This document shows positions 22,436 to 34,329 of a stretch of 64,000 nt of DNA, piece by piece. A model generated the notes under the pieces. That model was not told the origin of the DNA. It saw nothing but the letters and a program-made list of their open reading frames with translations, and searched no databases. Both the position numbers and the translations under genes were made by a program. Numbering within the stretch: the stretch's first letter is position 1; each line of letters starts with the position of its first letter. The stretch is from Sesamum alatum (taxonomy: Eukaryota; Streptophyta; Magnoliopsida; Lamiales; Pedaliaceae): contig JACGWO010000003.1 in the NCBI GenBank assembly GCA_034509735.1, positions 5,208,001 to 5,272,000 of the forward strand, in the 5' to 3' direction.

Positions 22436-23026
22436 TTAGTCGTTGCCTCGTTGCACCAACATATTGATCAACTCATGAATGCCCTTCTCAAGTGCATTCA
22501 TGTTATAGTTGACGATAAATTGGTCGAAGAAGGGTGGGAGTGACTGAAGGATCACATCTATGTACGTTTCGTTATCGAGACCTGCCTTTAGGTCCTCGAG
22601 CTTTTCCACTAGGGTAAGCATTTTAACCCCATGCTCTTGTACAGAGGATCCTTCTGTCATTTTAGTTCCAAAGAACGCCTTGGTCGCGACATACCTAGTA
22701 TGCCGGTCCGGGACTGCATAGCAATCCTTAAGGCGAGCCATAATGGAAGGGACATCGTCTAGCCTTTCATATTGCTTCTGAATCTCATTGGTCATCGAAG
22801 CAAGTATGACGCTACGGACCTTCCGGTTATCCTTATGCCAAGTCTCGAACGTCTCACGTTCTTCTGGCGTGGATCCTTCCGGTAAGGTCCTAGGGAGAGG
22901 CTCGTCCATGACGTAGCCTTGGTTCTCGTAATCTAGGACTATCCTGAGATTGCGCAACCAGTCGTTGTAGTTGGTTCCATTAAATTTGTTTGTCTCAAGA
23001 ATGGTTGATAGTAGGTTCTTAGACAT
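22436..23026 (-). pseudogene. gag: Family B gag capsid region
   Basis: Start chosen at ATG 23026 (MSKNLLSTILETNKFNGTNY), because family A and C copies begin with the same MSKNPL peptide. The open frame extends 30 codons further upstream without homology. Conserved stretches are YNDWLRNLRIVLDYENQGYV, KVRSVILASMTNEIQKQYER, AFFGTKMTEGSSV and TYIDVILQSLPPFFDQF. This is the UBN2-like copia gag capsid. The frame shifts at about 22440, before the zinc knuckle. Confidence 0.87.
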
Positions 23027-23128
23027 TTTAAATCTACATTTAGAAAACAACGCGCGATCAGCAGAAAATAAAGACAGTGGTTTGATGAAATAATTAAATG
23101 CTTGGTCTTTAGTCATTTAATCCTCCCA

Positions 23129-23317
23129 CTATTTATACGAAAACACGGTACTCTCAAACGTGATTTTCGGGAAATCCTTTCCTAGTGGGCTTGGGATCCA
23201 CAGCGATTTTTCCCATACCCCGCTTTTACGATTCGCATGGAAAAGATCCTGTGGGAGGTATTCCATACCATTCTCGTTCCACGAGATTCCCAAGATTATT
23301 GCCTCACCCTTTCGCAT
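23129..23317 (-). CDS. Leader ORF before family B gag (62 codons, conserved peptide)
   Basis: Starts ATG 23317, ends 100 bp before gag. Carries EYLPQDLFHANRKSG and LWIPSPLGKDFPK. The same peptide segment is encoded at the same place in family A: GYLPQGLLHVNRKSG / LWIPSPLGNGFPK at 62388-62585, and again at about 50700-50909. Several differences between A and B fall at third positions (Y tat/tac, Q caa/cag). In family A the ATG is not in the same frame. Function is unknown; it could be a translated upstream ORF or simply conserved leader RNA. Confidence 0.4.
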   Translation of the reverse strand: MRKGEAIILGISWNENGMEYLPQDLFHANRKSGVWEKSLWIPSPLGKDFPKITFESTVFSYK

Positions 23318-24551
23318 GATCCCGAGGACTCCAAGCGAATCATGCTAATTGGGCGTTAGACCCGACCCAATCGACCGAGCCATGGACCCACTAGTACCCC
23401 CACGACTCGTGAGACAGGTAACAGCAGCCCATTTTTCGTTCATGACACAGTGCAGCTTCTTTTAAGTACAATAACGTGCCATGACTCGTGAGACCACGCT
23501 ATTGACCTAAAACAGCTTCCTCACTATGCCACGGATTGGAAGGCATGGACGAACTCCTACAGTTCATGTCTACTTTATCTAGGATCTAATATTTCAACAT
23601 TGGTCCAACCAATGTGAGAGTAGTGAATGACTGAGATCTCATAATATATATGCATACATTCATCCATAATGCATAAATAAAATCCATCCATAGCAGTTAT
23701 ATGATAAATAAAAGCCATTCATCCATCATAATAACCACATGCAAAATTAAAGCCTAGCACGCCCCTGTTGGATGATCACGAGCCCAAATCCTATGCGACC
23801 CACTGAGCCCGTAGTGGATCTATGGTCAATCTAGGGTTGGTCCTATACTATTATAATAATAGTAACCCAATCATCATGCTGATGGGCCTTGGTCTCTTTT
23901 CTCTTTCTTCACTTCATGGAAAACTCCAAGGGACCTCCGGTCTGGGCTCTCCATGTGGTCCTTCCTTCTTCTCCACCAATTACAAAAAGAAACCTCACTC
24001 CTAGTCTACTCTCATTACATATTAAAAAATAGAAACCCCAGCGATAACCCGGGGGGAGTACATAAGGAGGGAGGTAGAAAGCCTTATTATTCCAAGGCAC
24101 TAGAAAGAGAGAAGGAGAAAGCTGTTAAAGAGGCACACAGGCCCAACAGAAAATTAAACCATACATTCGGTCTAGGGCTCGTGATCATCCATTTCCATCC
24201 AACACACGTAATTACATGATCCAATCACATAATCATAATATTCCAACAACACATGATTTCCAATCATATTAATCCAAGATGAAAATAAATGAACATGTGC
24301 GCAACGTGTGAAAATAAAAAATATAAATATTGGTAATATTAATTTTTTTTCTCGTTTTAGGAAAACCTTTCCTCATTATCTTAAGTAAAATAACCCCGGG
24401 ATTCCAAATCCAATTTATTTTACTCCTAAAATAATGTCTTTAGGAACTTAGGAAAAATTGAACCCAAAAAATGATTTTTCAGAATTAATTCAAAATTAAA
24501 ACTGAAAATTAATTTAAAATAAAATAACACTAGGGTTTCAAAACCCTAGCT
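23318..24551 (-). other. Family B leader (5' untranslated region)
   Basis: Non-coding, shares blocks with the leaders of families A and C, for example the block GGGATGATCACAAG..CCTAGAC and the segment around 23760-23850 with GGATCTATGG / TAGGGTTGGTCC. No convincing ORF other than the leader ORF above. Confidence 0.55.
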
Positions 24552-24783
24552 TCACAGCCACCGGCCGCCGCCGCCTGCGGCAGCCAGCCGGCCGGGCGCG
24601 CGCGCGCAGGCCCCTGCCTGCTTGCGCGCGCGCCTGACCGGCAGCGCACTGCACGGCCTAGCGCATCGGCAGGCCGACGCGCGCGCAGGCTCCTCTTCCT
24701 TGCGCGCGCTGGCTTGCTGGCCGCCGGCCGCGCGCGCAGACGCGCACTGGGCGTGCCTGCCGGGCGCGCGCGCGCAGACGCCT
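24552..24783 (-). other. GC-rich island in family B leader, abutting truncated LTR
   Basis: About 230 bp dominated by GCGCGCGC, CCGGCCG and GCAGGC words in AT-rich surroundings. It directly touches the truncated 5' LTR at 24784, where PBS and the final LTR bases should be. Comparable islands lie in the leaders at 28909-29027, 49405-49610, 55157-55790 and 63600-63705. Open frames here are compositional artefacts. Confidence 0.7.
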
Positions 24784-26735
24784 CCGGAAAAAGCGCGAAT
24801 GCGGAAGCGCGGTATAATTAAAATTAAATATGGAATTTAAACATGCTTTTAAATTAAAACACGTTTCAAAGGGTGTGCCTTTGAAATTTCCCGGGCGTTC
24901 GGTGTATCTCATGAACGAATAACACAAAATAAATCATGGAGGCCATAGGGTTGGAAATTAAAAAGAGGACGAAAAATTAAAACGAGACCTACCCGTTGTC
25001 GTTTTCGTCTTCAACGGCTACAAGCGTTGTTCCCCGTTTTGCACCAAGATCTCGTCTTTGAGACCCTCTAAATCGTGACACACGATCCACCCACGTATCT
25101 TGCACGTCGTGCTAGCAACGAACAAGTTTATGTTTTTGGAGTGGATGAATCAATAACACATTATTGATTAATGGTATTGATTCATCAAGTTCTTAATGTT
25201 CCAAGAACAAAAAGAACCAAGAAAATATTTCTTGGAGAGGGAGAGAGAATCGGACGAGAGAGAGGGAGAGAGAATCCGTGTGTGTGTGTTGGAGTGTGTG
25301 TGTTGGAGTTTCATCATCCTTCAACTTGTAGGATGCTAGGGGTTTATATAGAAGAGGAGTCTAATCCTCTTTAAACTCCTCTTTCAAGAACTCTATTTTG
25401 ACTAGGATTTTGACCTAGTCAAAGTAGTGTTTTGACCTAGTCAAAACAATCCTAGCCATCCATCTCTCCCATTCATCTCACCGTTGATTTAATTTAATTT
25501 AATGGAATATTTAAAACCTATTTAAATATTTCCAAGAGGTTAAAATAAATATAAATATTATTTAAGCCCATTAAATAAATCCCTTTGATAAATCTAATTT
25601 ATCAATTTAATTCCTTATATCTAATAGAAGGAATTATTTCTCCAAGAAAAAATAAAGGACCCGATTAAATCCAATTTAATCATTCCTTCACTCCAATATT
25701 TAATTCCTAATTAAATATCTAAATGTGTGTGGATAGTGTGTGACTCTTTAGGTTCACCTTTCAGCTAGACTTGGTCGGATTCCTAGAATCCTTCTGTTAC
25801 CATGGGTGGCCATCTAGCAACGGTCCATGGCACTAGAGACTAGGTGAAATATTCAGGGATGAACATTTAGGCTCTAACAGTACACTTGTCCTTCTGTCTT
25901 CGGTCTCATCACTTAGAGTCTAGGGCACGGATAATGCAGGTACCCATTTTGGACCTAAGTGTCGGTCTGTCCTCACTAAACGCCGCAAGGGAATCCTTCC
26001 CTTCTGTTCAGTTACTGTGGCCACAGATTTTAGGGACAAGACACCGAGCATACATGAGACTCAACTGTCAATACCTATTGGCAGGAGACAGATCCTTTCT
26101 TGGAAACTACTGTCACTTTGTACACCAGAACTGTACTAGACATGGCTTATGACTACCAAAGAGAATTCTGGCAATCTCTCACCATATCTAAGATACAGCC
26201 CTAACGTACAAGTAAACTGAGCAATTCCTCAAGTCAAAGGACTTGGCCTGTACCGTTGGAACCGGGAATACACGTCATACCTTGCTGACCATACTCAAGG
26301 TCCTCCGTAAGACGGTTCCCGCGAGTCACCTCAGTCAGCTGCGTCCTAGCATGCTAACCCACTAACACTGCTTAGACGACCCTCGTCACCCGTCGATGAA
26401 ACACGACAGCAGGTGCTTAGTGCAAGTCTCAAATGGAATCCCGGTACCCATTTTCGGGATTCCTTGACTTGGAGATTTCCAGACTGATTCGGGAAGACTG
26501 ATTCCATGGACCTACCTCCAAGCGTAGTCCCAGTCCCCGAAATTGATTCTCAGTCCGTGGGCTTTGTTTGCGTAGTGAACAGATATGGAAAACAAATATA
26601 AGTGAACACAAACAAAGTGATGCCAAATGAAATTCACTTCTTTATTCATTAATGATTTATCAAACACCTGAAATTGCCTAGACATAGGTTACATATTCCT
26701 GCCAAAATTGGCTTACATGGTCACCTATTCTAACA
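24784..26735 (-). repeat. Family B 5' LTR, lacking its last about 20 bp
   Basis: Matches the 3' LTR nearly base for base from CCGGAAAAAGCGCG to the terminus at 26735. The terminal U5 bases and PBS are missing. Relative to the 3' LTR it lacks one AAAGTCCTAGTC repeat in the W-box array. TATA box at 25341-25353. Confidence 0.87.
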
Positions 26736-26740
26736 AAATC
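26736..26740. repeat. Target-site duplication of family B element (right copy)
   Basis: AAATC, matching 16964-16968 across the element; the family C LTR resumes with TGTGGCCACAATGATTGG. Confidence 0.85.
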
Positions 26741-28637
26741 TGTGGCCACAATGATTGGTCAAGTAGGAAATGATTCCCTATGTCGAACAATGAACTGAAC
26801 CCGATCTCGAGCATAGATGCCTAGTCCAGAATGAGAATTGACACCCAATTCTATGCCCTAGATTAAGTGGGGAGACGACAGACAGTAGACGGAAGGACTG
26901 TACCCATATGGAAGTAAGGAGCCTAAATGTGCATGCCAAACATTCACCTAGTCTGGTGTCATGGACCGTTGCTAGACGACCACCATTGTAACGGGTGTTC
27001 TTGATTAATGGTTAATCAGAAACAATCAATTAAATTGGAATTAATTGATCAATTGTGTTAAACACAGGCCAAAGTCCAGTTGAGGGTGAACCTAAAGAGT
27101 CACACACAAATCACCTAGGCGGTGGAGGAATTAATTTAGAATTAATTCTAAAAGATGGGAATTAATTTAATTGGATGTAATTAATTTTGGATAGTATAAT
27201 AATTGGATTATTTATATGTGGGATAGTCCATTGGATGGATGACCCAATATATTATTGGGCTTGCCTAACTAAATAAATTGAATTTATTTATTAAGAGTAT
27301 TTTGGGCTTAAGTCTTTAATTGTATTAAAAAACTTTGGCAATAATTTGTTTTGGCCTTGAATTAAATTAGATTTAATTCTTTTGATTTGTTGGGCTTGTT
27401 CTAATGTGATTAAAACTAGGCCTGGCCCAATAAATTATGGCCCAATGGCATAGTTGACTTCCACTTTTTGGAAGTGGGAAGAATTGGACCCTTCCCAAAC
27501 GAGAGTGGCCGGTTTTCATGCTCTTGGAGGGCACAAAAATTGGCCATTTCCTTTAGAAGGTGATGGATTTGTGCTTTCGAAAGCACAACTGATCCCTTGA
27601 TTTTGGTTTCCTCACTTGATATGATTTGATCATACCTGGTGAGTTGAGGCTCAATTAATGGGATGATTATAATGAATCGAGACACATTTCAATGAATCTA
27701 GACACAATTCTATCATCCTGTTAATTATATATTTATATAAGTAAACTACTCAAGACTCTCATGACATACTTGCTCTCTCTAAATTCGGCCTCTCTCATTC
27801 CCCATCTCCCTCTCTTGCTTCTTCTTTGATTTAGGATTAAATTGAAGAATTTGAGAAGATAAAAAAGAATACGTTAATCAATAGCGTGATTCTTTAGATC
27901 GGCTTTCTTCCAACATTAAATCTTCTCTAGAAAGAGCATTAAACGCACTCCCGGTATGGTGTGGATATTCTTAGAGGATCACTACGTTGAGATCTAAAAC
28001 GTGAATGGGTTTGGAGAAAGGAGCAACGCATGTAGCCAATCAAGAAAACAAAAAAGGAAACAGTCGTTTTACATATTGCGTAACCTTTGTCTTCGTTTTC
28101 ACCCATATGCCTTATGTGCTAGATTATGTATGTCATTAATATATGCACATTTACATTGAATGCCCGGGAGGGTCCAAGGGCACACCCCTTGGATCGAGTT
28201 TAATGTTTTATAACGTATTCATTTTCACACTTCCGCCGCGTTCCCGGGCGGATCAATTTCCTTCATCTAGCCCTTTCAAGAAAGAGGGTTAGATATAACT
28301 TCCCGGTGTGGTGTGGACTAGCTTAAGAGGGGTTCCACGCTTGAACCCTATAAGTGAACAGATCCGCTGAAGGATTTTGCGTCAACATGAGTAGCCGATC
28401 ATAAAACGAAGAAAAGGTATATTTTCGTGGTTATGTTTTCTATTCGCCTTTTGAATTATCCTTTGTCATGATTAAACTCATGTTTTTTTTTTTGTTATTT
28501 CTGCATTTTAAATTGCATTGAACGCCCGAAATTGATCAATGGGTATACCCTTTTAATCAGTTTTAATTCCATTATCGTTTTATTTACTGTTTTTTCACGC
28601 TTCCGCTGCATTCCCATGTCGTTCCACAAAACTTTCA
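26741..28637 (+). repeat. Family C 5' LTR, piece 3, with duplicated U5 part
   Basis: Continues the LTR through the CCATTGTAACGGGTG block, a TATA-like ATTTATATAAGTA (27731-27743) and the U5 side. Two related units of about 350 bp follow each other (about 27920-28265 and 28266-28637). Each has a CCGGTATGG/CCGGTGTGG word, a GAAC/GCAACG..GTAGCC word, a GAA(T/C)GCCCG word and a final CTTCCGC-TTCCC block. The LTR ends ACTTTCA. Confidence 0.8.
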
Positions 28638-28638
28638 G

Positions 28639-28650
28639 TGGTATCAGAAT
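28639..28650 (+). other. Family C primer-binding site
   Basis: TGGTATCAGAAT, one base after the LTR end. The family A copy reads TGGTATCAGAGC, complementary to the 3' end of plant initiator methionine tRNA, the usual copia primer. The last two bases here are changed. Confidence 0.75.
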
Positions 28651-30330
28651 TCAGTTTGGTGCTTGTGGCATTCGATTTAACATGTATTATAATATGTGTT
28701 TTGAAATATGTTTACGTGATTTAATTGCTTTTTGGGTAAGCACAATTTATTAATTGCATAATTATGTGTTTTAAATGCATAATTCCATTTTGCATTATTA
28801 AAATTTTTTAGATCTTGATTTTACAAGAAATTGGATTTTCTCAAAACATATGGTTTCAGTTTTTTGGCAGGAAAAAGAAAAAAAAATATTGGGTTTTTCA
28901 GCAAAACAGGGCGGTGACACCTACCGGCAGCAACCAGCATACATGTGCAAAGGCGCGCTGCTGCGCTCAGGCACCGCCGAGCGCGCGCACTGCTGGGCGG
29001 TCGCCCGCCTGCACGCGGCCGACTGATTGTTTTGTTGTTCTTTTTCTAGAAAAATTGGTTTTTTCATTTATTCTGTATTTTTTGAAATTTCTGATTGTGA
29101 TTAACTCTTATTTTCGTTAAATTAGATTTTTTCAAAATTAAATTTCCATGGATTACTTTCCAAATAAAAAAAATATAGTACCTTGGATGTACGAGTGCAT
29201 TTCCATTTTTTAATCGCATTATTAGATGTGCATTTTTCTGCATATAATTTTGTCAATTAATATTTTTGGTATTAGATATCATTTATTTGTAATGCATGAT
29301 TTACATTATATTTGGTGCATGCTTATTTTGGAAATATATGTGCTTTTATTGTTAATTGGATTAATAAGGGATGATCACAAAGCCCATGTTCTGTGTGTAT
29401 GATTTATTTATGTTGGGTTGTGGCCTACGTGCCTCTTTAATTTTTTTCTCTCTCTCATTTTTAGCCTTGAAATAACAAGGTTTGCTTTCTCCCTCCTTTC
29501 GTACTCCCCCTAACTTATGATTTGGATTTCTTATTTCTATGATGTAATGAGAGTAGATAGGAGGTGAGGTTTTTTTCTTTTAAATAAAATATAAGGAAGT
29601 AAGCCTAAGGAGATGGAGGCCTATGGAGAAGGTTATTGGATGGCCCACGGAGGATCCATGGAGAAAAGGCCTAGTGGAGCACACGATGAAGGGCCCAAGA
29701 TGCGAAGAGGTGTTACAATGCTCATTAGCTTGATAATGGGTTAAATACTCGTAGTACCGTAGGTCTACCCTATATTGACCATGGATAAACTACAGGCTCA
29801 GTGGATCGCATAGGAATGGGCTTGTGATCATCTAATAGGGGTGTGCTAGGCTTATATTTTGTATGTTATGCATTCGTTGTCTCATGAGTTATGGAACATT
29901 TAGGATGGAAGAAAGTTGCGCTATTGTTATTAATAAAGTAATACGCTCCTGTTTTCCGATCCCACGAGTCGTGGGGCGAGACAGTCAAGGTATGATTTGG
30001 TAAATGGGTCGGACCTATCACCGAGTAACATGATTTGCTTGGAGTCTTCTAAATCCTGTGAAGAGGCGACGTGAAATACCTTGGGGATCTTTTGGATGAG
30101 AACGGTATAGGTTACCTCCGGCAAACCTTTTTTTCATGTGAATCGTAAAAGCGAGCCATGGAGAATTGCATTTGTGAAACCCAAGCCCACTAAAAAAAGG
30201 TTTTCCAGAACCCCACTTGAGAGTGATGGGCTTTTGGATAAATCGTGGGAGAGGTTAATAACTAATGTTCAAGTCCTAACTTGAATACAGTTTTATGATA
30301 ACCTACTAAAAGGTATATATTTAATTGTAG
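28651..30330 (+). other. Family C leader with GC-rich island and decayed leader ORF
   Basis: Contains a GC-rich patch (28909-29027, GCGCGC words) in AT-rich sequence. A leader segment shared with A and B runs from about 29370 (GGATGATCACAAAG). At about 30079-30250 a frame-broken counterpart of the conserved leader peptide is visible (FHVNRKSEPWR). Otherwise non-coding. Confidence 0.55.
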
Positions 30331-30816
30331 ATGTCTAAGAATCCACTTACACAAATACTTGAGACTAATAATTTTGATGGAGCCAACTATAATAATTTGA
30401 CTGCAAAATCTAAGGATTCCTAGATTTGAGAACCAGGCCTATGTTTTGGATACGTCTCTTCCTCGAGCCTTGTTGGAGGGGTCCACACCCAAAGAACGTT
30501 TGACATTCGAGATGTGGCATGAGGACAATCAGAAGATTTGCAGCATCGTACTGGCCTCGATAACTAACGAGATTTAGAAATAGTACGAAAGGCATAATGA
30601 TGTCAAGTCGATGATGCTTCGCATGAAAGATGCTTATGGGGTCCGGACCGACATATCAGATATGCTGCAATGAAAGCATTTTTCGGCGCTAAGATGACAG
30701 AAGGGTCATCTATACAGGAGCATGGAGTGATGATGCTATCCCTAGTGGAGAGCTCAAAGACATCTTGGTCGATCTGGAAAAGAGACGTACATCGATGTGA
30801 TCCTTCAGTCTCGTCC
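30331..30816 (+). pseudogene. gag: Family C gag remnant
   Basis: Begins ATG 30331 with MSKNPLTQILETNNFDGANY as in the other families, then runs into stops and frame slips after about 30 codons. Homology continues in pieces (EHGVMMLSLVESS-like, TYIDVILQS) up to 30816. There it stops at codon position equivalent to about 155 of gag and LTR-start sequence takes over. Confidence 0.75.
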
Positions 30817-31540
30817 TATTAGAATAGGTGACCAGAAAGCAAATAAGATTCGCATTTATGTAATCTATTTGACAAACTCGTTTTAATGTAATATTATATA
30901 TTTAATGAATAAAATGAGTATTTGTTATTTGACATTACCTTTGTTGTTCTCATTCCATTATGTTATACGGCTATCAATATCACAACAAAGCCAACATACC
31001 ATGTAGACAACCCATGCAGTACGACCACGCAGCGGATGGTGGTTATGGAGCCAACTGATAAAGGATTGGATTTGAAACGTTCCAAGTCGAGGACCTCGAG
31101 ACAGGGTATCGAGTGTCATACTAAGACTTGCGCTTCGTATCATATTCATTGGATGAGTGTCGTGTTACATCGGTGACAAACATCGAACATCCTTACGAGA
31201 ATTTTGGGCTTAAGTGTTTTAATTTGAGTAAAATATTTTAGGCATAATTTAATTGGCCTTGAATTAAATTTGATTTAATTCATTGATTTATTCAGCTTGT
31301 TTAATTTGATTAAAAATAGGCCCGGTCTACTAAATTATGGCCCAAGGGCCGAGTTGACTTCCACATTTGGAAGTGGGAAGAGTTAGACTCTTCCCAAAAG
31401 AGATAGTGGCCGATTCATGCTCTTGGAGAACATGAAAATTGGCCATCACCTTTTTAGAAGGTGATTTACTTGTGTTTTTGTAGAACTTTTGTATTAGGTA
31501 ACTGTGCTTCATCCTTGAGATTTAGTCACTTTATTGATCT
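30817..31540 (+). repeat. Family C LTR, internally deleted
   Basis: Starts TATTAGAATAGGTGACC (one base off the canonical TGTTAGAATAGG). About 380 bp of U3 are kept to about 31196. It then jumps to a segment equivalent to 27290-27620 (TTTTGGGCTTAAG, GACTTCCACATTTGGAAGTGGG) up to 31540. Preceding polypurine tract is absent. Confidence 0.7.
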
Positions 31541-32303
31541 GATCTAGGGAACCCATCGCTAATCGATCAATCGATTTGGCCAAAGACTTTGAGAGTCTAA
31601 ACCATCTCAAAGTGCATAGAAGAACTTGTTGTCACAATACTAACAGGGGACGAATTTTGTCTTGGAATCCACCATCCTCACGACATGCTCCAACTGCACT
31701 GGACCAGGCTTATGATGACTACATCTCACAATACAGTCATTGTTCGTCAGATTCAAGTTACAGACTTCATATGCAAGCGATTGCCATGATGCCTCAAGTT
31801 CGAGGACTAATCCTGTAGTATTGGAACCAGGAATTCCAGTCATACAGACCAAGCCTCCAAGCTTCCATATGACAATTCCCGCTGAGTTAGTTCAGTCACT
31901 CGACTACCTTGCGAACCAACCCACTAAAATTGCGTACACGACTCATGTCTGTCACTGATGTAACTCGGCACTCACCTAGTGAATGCAATACTTAGCGTAA
32001 GTCTGTGTAGGATTCTCGATGCCTAGTTTCGAGGCCTCGAATGGAACATTTCAGACCACCATTAGAAGGTGGTTTCATAGCCGCCAACCTATGCGTAGCC
32101 AAACTTCACGGATTTAACGATTCGGTCTTTGGGCATTTGTTGTGACATTAAAAGGCCATTTAAAGTGAGCAATGAGCACAACAGACACTAATGCCCTAAA
32201 TAAATACTCACTCTATTCATCATGTTAATATTACTTTTAATAAAGATTGATGAATAGTTTCAGAACTGCCAAATAATTGGCTTTCTGGTCACTTATTCTA
32301 ACA
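31541..32303 (-). repeat. Decayed copia LTR, U3 side (minus)
   Basis: Aligns with 365-1117 (CGATCAATCG..TGGCCAAAGAC versus CGACCAATCG..TGGCCACAGAC) and ends at the LTR terminus ...CTTATTCTAACA at 32303. A decayed polypurine tract follows at 32304. Confidence 0.75.
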
Positions 32304-34190
32304 GTCTCCTACTTGACCTTAAAGTCAATTACCCATGTCACTCAAAACCTTCTGAGTATGAGTAATCTACGACAACCACTCTATCTTGTGGGTCTACTAT
32401 ATATTTTTGCCGAAGTGACGTTGTTCAATCGTTTGTCACCTCTCCTAACATCGCTAAATACAGGTGATGGTTATCTAAAAAATTTTCCGTGGATCTTGTG
32501 ATGAGATCTCGGGCCCAAAAGCTTTTTCCATAGGCTAGTTGTTAACCTCCAAGGAAACTACTAGCTTGGTCGTGCTAGGTACCACATAATACAATGGATG
32601 CAGCTTTCATCGAAACTACTTTCCAAAACGACTTCAAAGTCGCCTTACATTCGACTTTCATGTCATGGTATCCTTCTCGGAACCTTTCCAAGCCACCACA
32701 TTCACCATTAAGTCCGAACATATATAGGTATTTGAGACTACATATTATTCCTATGATTCTAGAAGCTAGTTACGCTATGGCCTTCCAAAATCAACTCTCC
32801 ATAAATTGTGCATCCATAACACTTCTTTAATCCTTATTCATGTATTAAAGACTGCTCTCAACTACTGTCTACTACCTCCTTGGTACACACGCGATTTTTG
32901 TTGTTATGCCAAAGCATAAATATCAGGCATAGTGCAACGAACAACATTTACATGCTGCCTACGGCAAAGACATAGGGGACGTCAAACATCTTAGCTTCCT
33001 CATCAGTCACCTGTGACTGAATCTTGGACAACTTGTCCCTACAAGTAGGAATCTAATTCTGTTCATGGAGAATTGCGTGAACAACGCTCGTTTTGTTACG
33101 ATTTTCTAACATTTTAAATTCATTCCAAATAAATAAGATGTTACACACTAAACACTCGAAATATAAATGTACTCCCTCTGACCCTAAAGCTCATTACTAT
33201 TCTAGTCACACGTGAGCTCGTCAAAATGAATATTCGAACTAAATGAAATATCAACCCTAGTTTGAATTTCCATGATGGATCCTATACCTCTAACCCATTA
33301 ATCCGATCACGACCCCCAACATCTCTGCTCCTTGTATCTTTTGAATTATAAACCAATTGACCAGTTAGACACAGAAATATGTACTTATTAGGTAACTAAG
33401 TTATTCTGGTCGTCCCTCATAAGACTGGAATATAGTCAGTGGTAAAACTCAAGCACAAATGATGTTTGAATTATCCTGCAAAACACTTGTACAAACCAGA
33501 CCCCGACTCTAATTTGTCTCCCACTAGTCACTTGATTTATGAAGGTCCATCCCACATGCTCAAGGACTTTATAGGACACAAGTATGCCAAACCATATCCA
33601 ATATAGTAACTCGATCACGACTTTACGAAAGTGCTATGTTTCATAACTTGGCAGCTTTTCAAGTCCATGTCGTAGGTAGGTTAAGGTAATTCATTGAAAT
33701 GCCAACTGAACCATGTCCGACAAGGTTCGATTTCTCCCATATCGAAGACCGTTAAATTTTTCAAGAAGAATTCCACTAAATAAGAATTTCATTTTCAATC
33801 GGATATTCAAGAACTCCCACTAAATACACACCTATCCAATCAAAAGGTTTAACTTTGCAACCAGTTTGGTTCACCACTTCAAGTTTAATACCTCGAACAT
33901 ACACGAGGTCCATAGACTTGTTAACCCCCTTTTGATGTTGTGTATTCCTTTACCTACACATGTATAATTGGATCCAATATAATTGACTACTGGCAAGCCC
34001 ACTTTGTCCTACAAAGAGCTTCACGGTCTTTTCCTTCTCAGAAAGGACTTGTAAGCTAGCAGACTCAAATTGTCTATTTCTAAACTTTTTGAATCTACTA
34101 ACCTCCTTATCCTAACTAGAGAAAATTGACCTAGCTATGCAAGCCAAGATCTGTAAATTTGTCTTGATTACCCATTTTTTCTAATCATTT
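32304..34190 (-). pseudogene. Strongly decayed copia pol relic
   Basis: Nucleotide-level similarity to 18954-21720 in the same order. There is a PPT-like GTCTCCTACTTGACC, the RNase H region GTGATGAGATCTCGG (32501-32515), GGGACGTCAAACATCTTAG.. (32976 on) and CTCCCACTAGTCACTTGAT (33519 on). ACCATGTCCGACAAGGTTCG lies at 33711-33730, and near 34100-34160 a pre-integrase-like piece. No frame survives beyond short fragments. Much shorter and older than the other copies, 5' part missing. Confidence 0.7.
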
Positions 34191-34329
34191 GTTTTTAAGC
34201 ATTTATTTTCCGTTAAACAGCATATCTAAATATTTATCCTTTTGTTCCAACGTGTTTATTGTGTTTTTGGTTTAAAAGAAACTGCTTTATAAAATTTGAT
34301 TGTATTTTAAAACGATACTCCAATTATTA
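34191..34329. other. AT-rich junction between copia relic and LINE
   Basis: No feature recognised. Either the unrecognisable 5' part of the LINE or the end of the copia relic. Confidence 0.4.

Larger units (their letters stand above)
16969..26735 (-). mobile_element. Copia element, family B (complete structure, PBS deleted)
   Basis: It has two family B LTRs (16969-18953 and 24784-26735) flanked by the duplication AAATC (16964-16968 and 26736-26740). Between them on the minus strand are leader, gag, protease, integrase, RT and RNase H, then a polypurine tract. Integrase before RT makes it copia; long LTRs and the gag type suggest the Tork/Angela branch, less surely. The two LTRs differ at only a few sites by eye, so insertion is fairly recent. 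The pol frame is nevertheless broken at several points and the PBS and last bases of the 5' LTR are missing. It inserted into the family C LTR. Confidence 0.9.
2220..30816 (+). mobile_element. Copia element, family C (5' LTR, leader, gag remnant), split by two nested elements
   Basis: The 5' LTR starts TGTTGGAATAGG at 2220 and ends ACTTTCA at 28637. Its three pieces are 2220-2807, 16833-16968 and 26741-28637, together about 2.6 kb. The interruptions are a gypsy element and a family B copia element, each bounded by 5-bp target duplications. After the LTR come the PBS (28639-28650), a leader with a GC-rich segment, and a gag remnant from 30331. At 30817 sequence abruptly becomes LTR start again with no polypurine tract. 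INT, RT and RNase H are absent, so it is either deleted or interrupted by another C element. Confidence 0.75.

Noticed and set aside
28532..29120. Frames of 73 and 101 codons after the family C LTR
   Set aside because: Leader sequence with a GC patch; no domain, not shared with other copies as protein.
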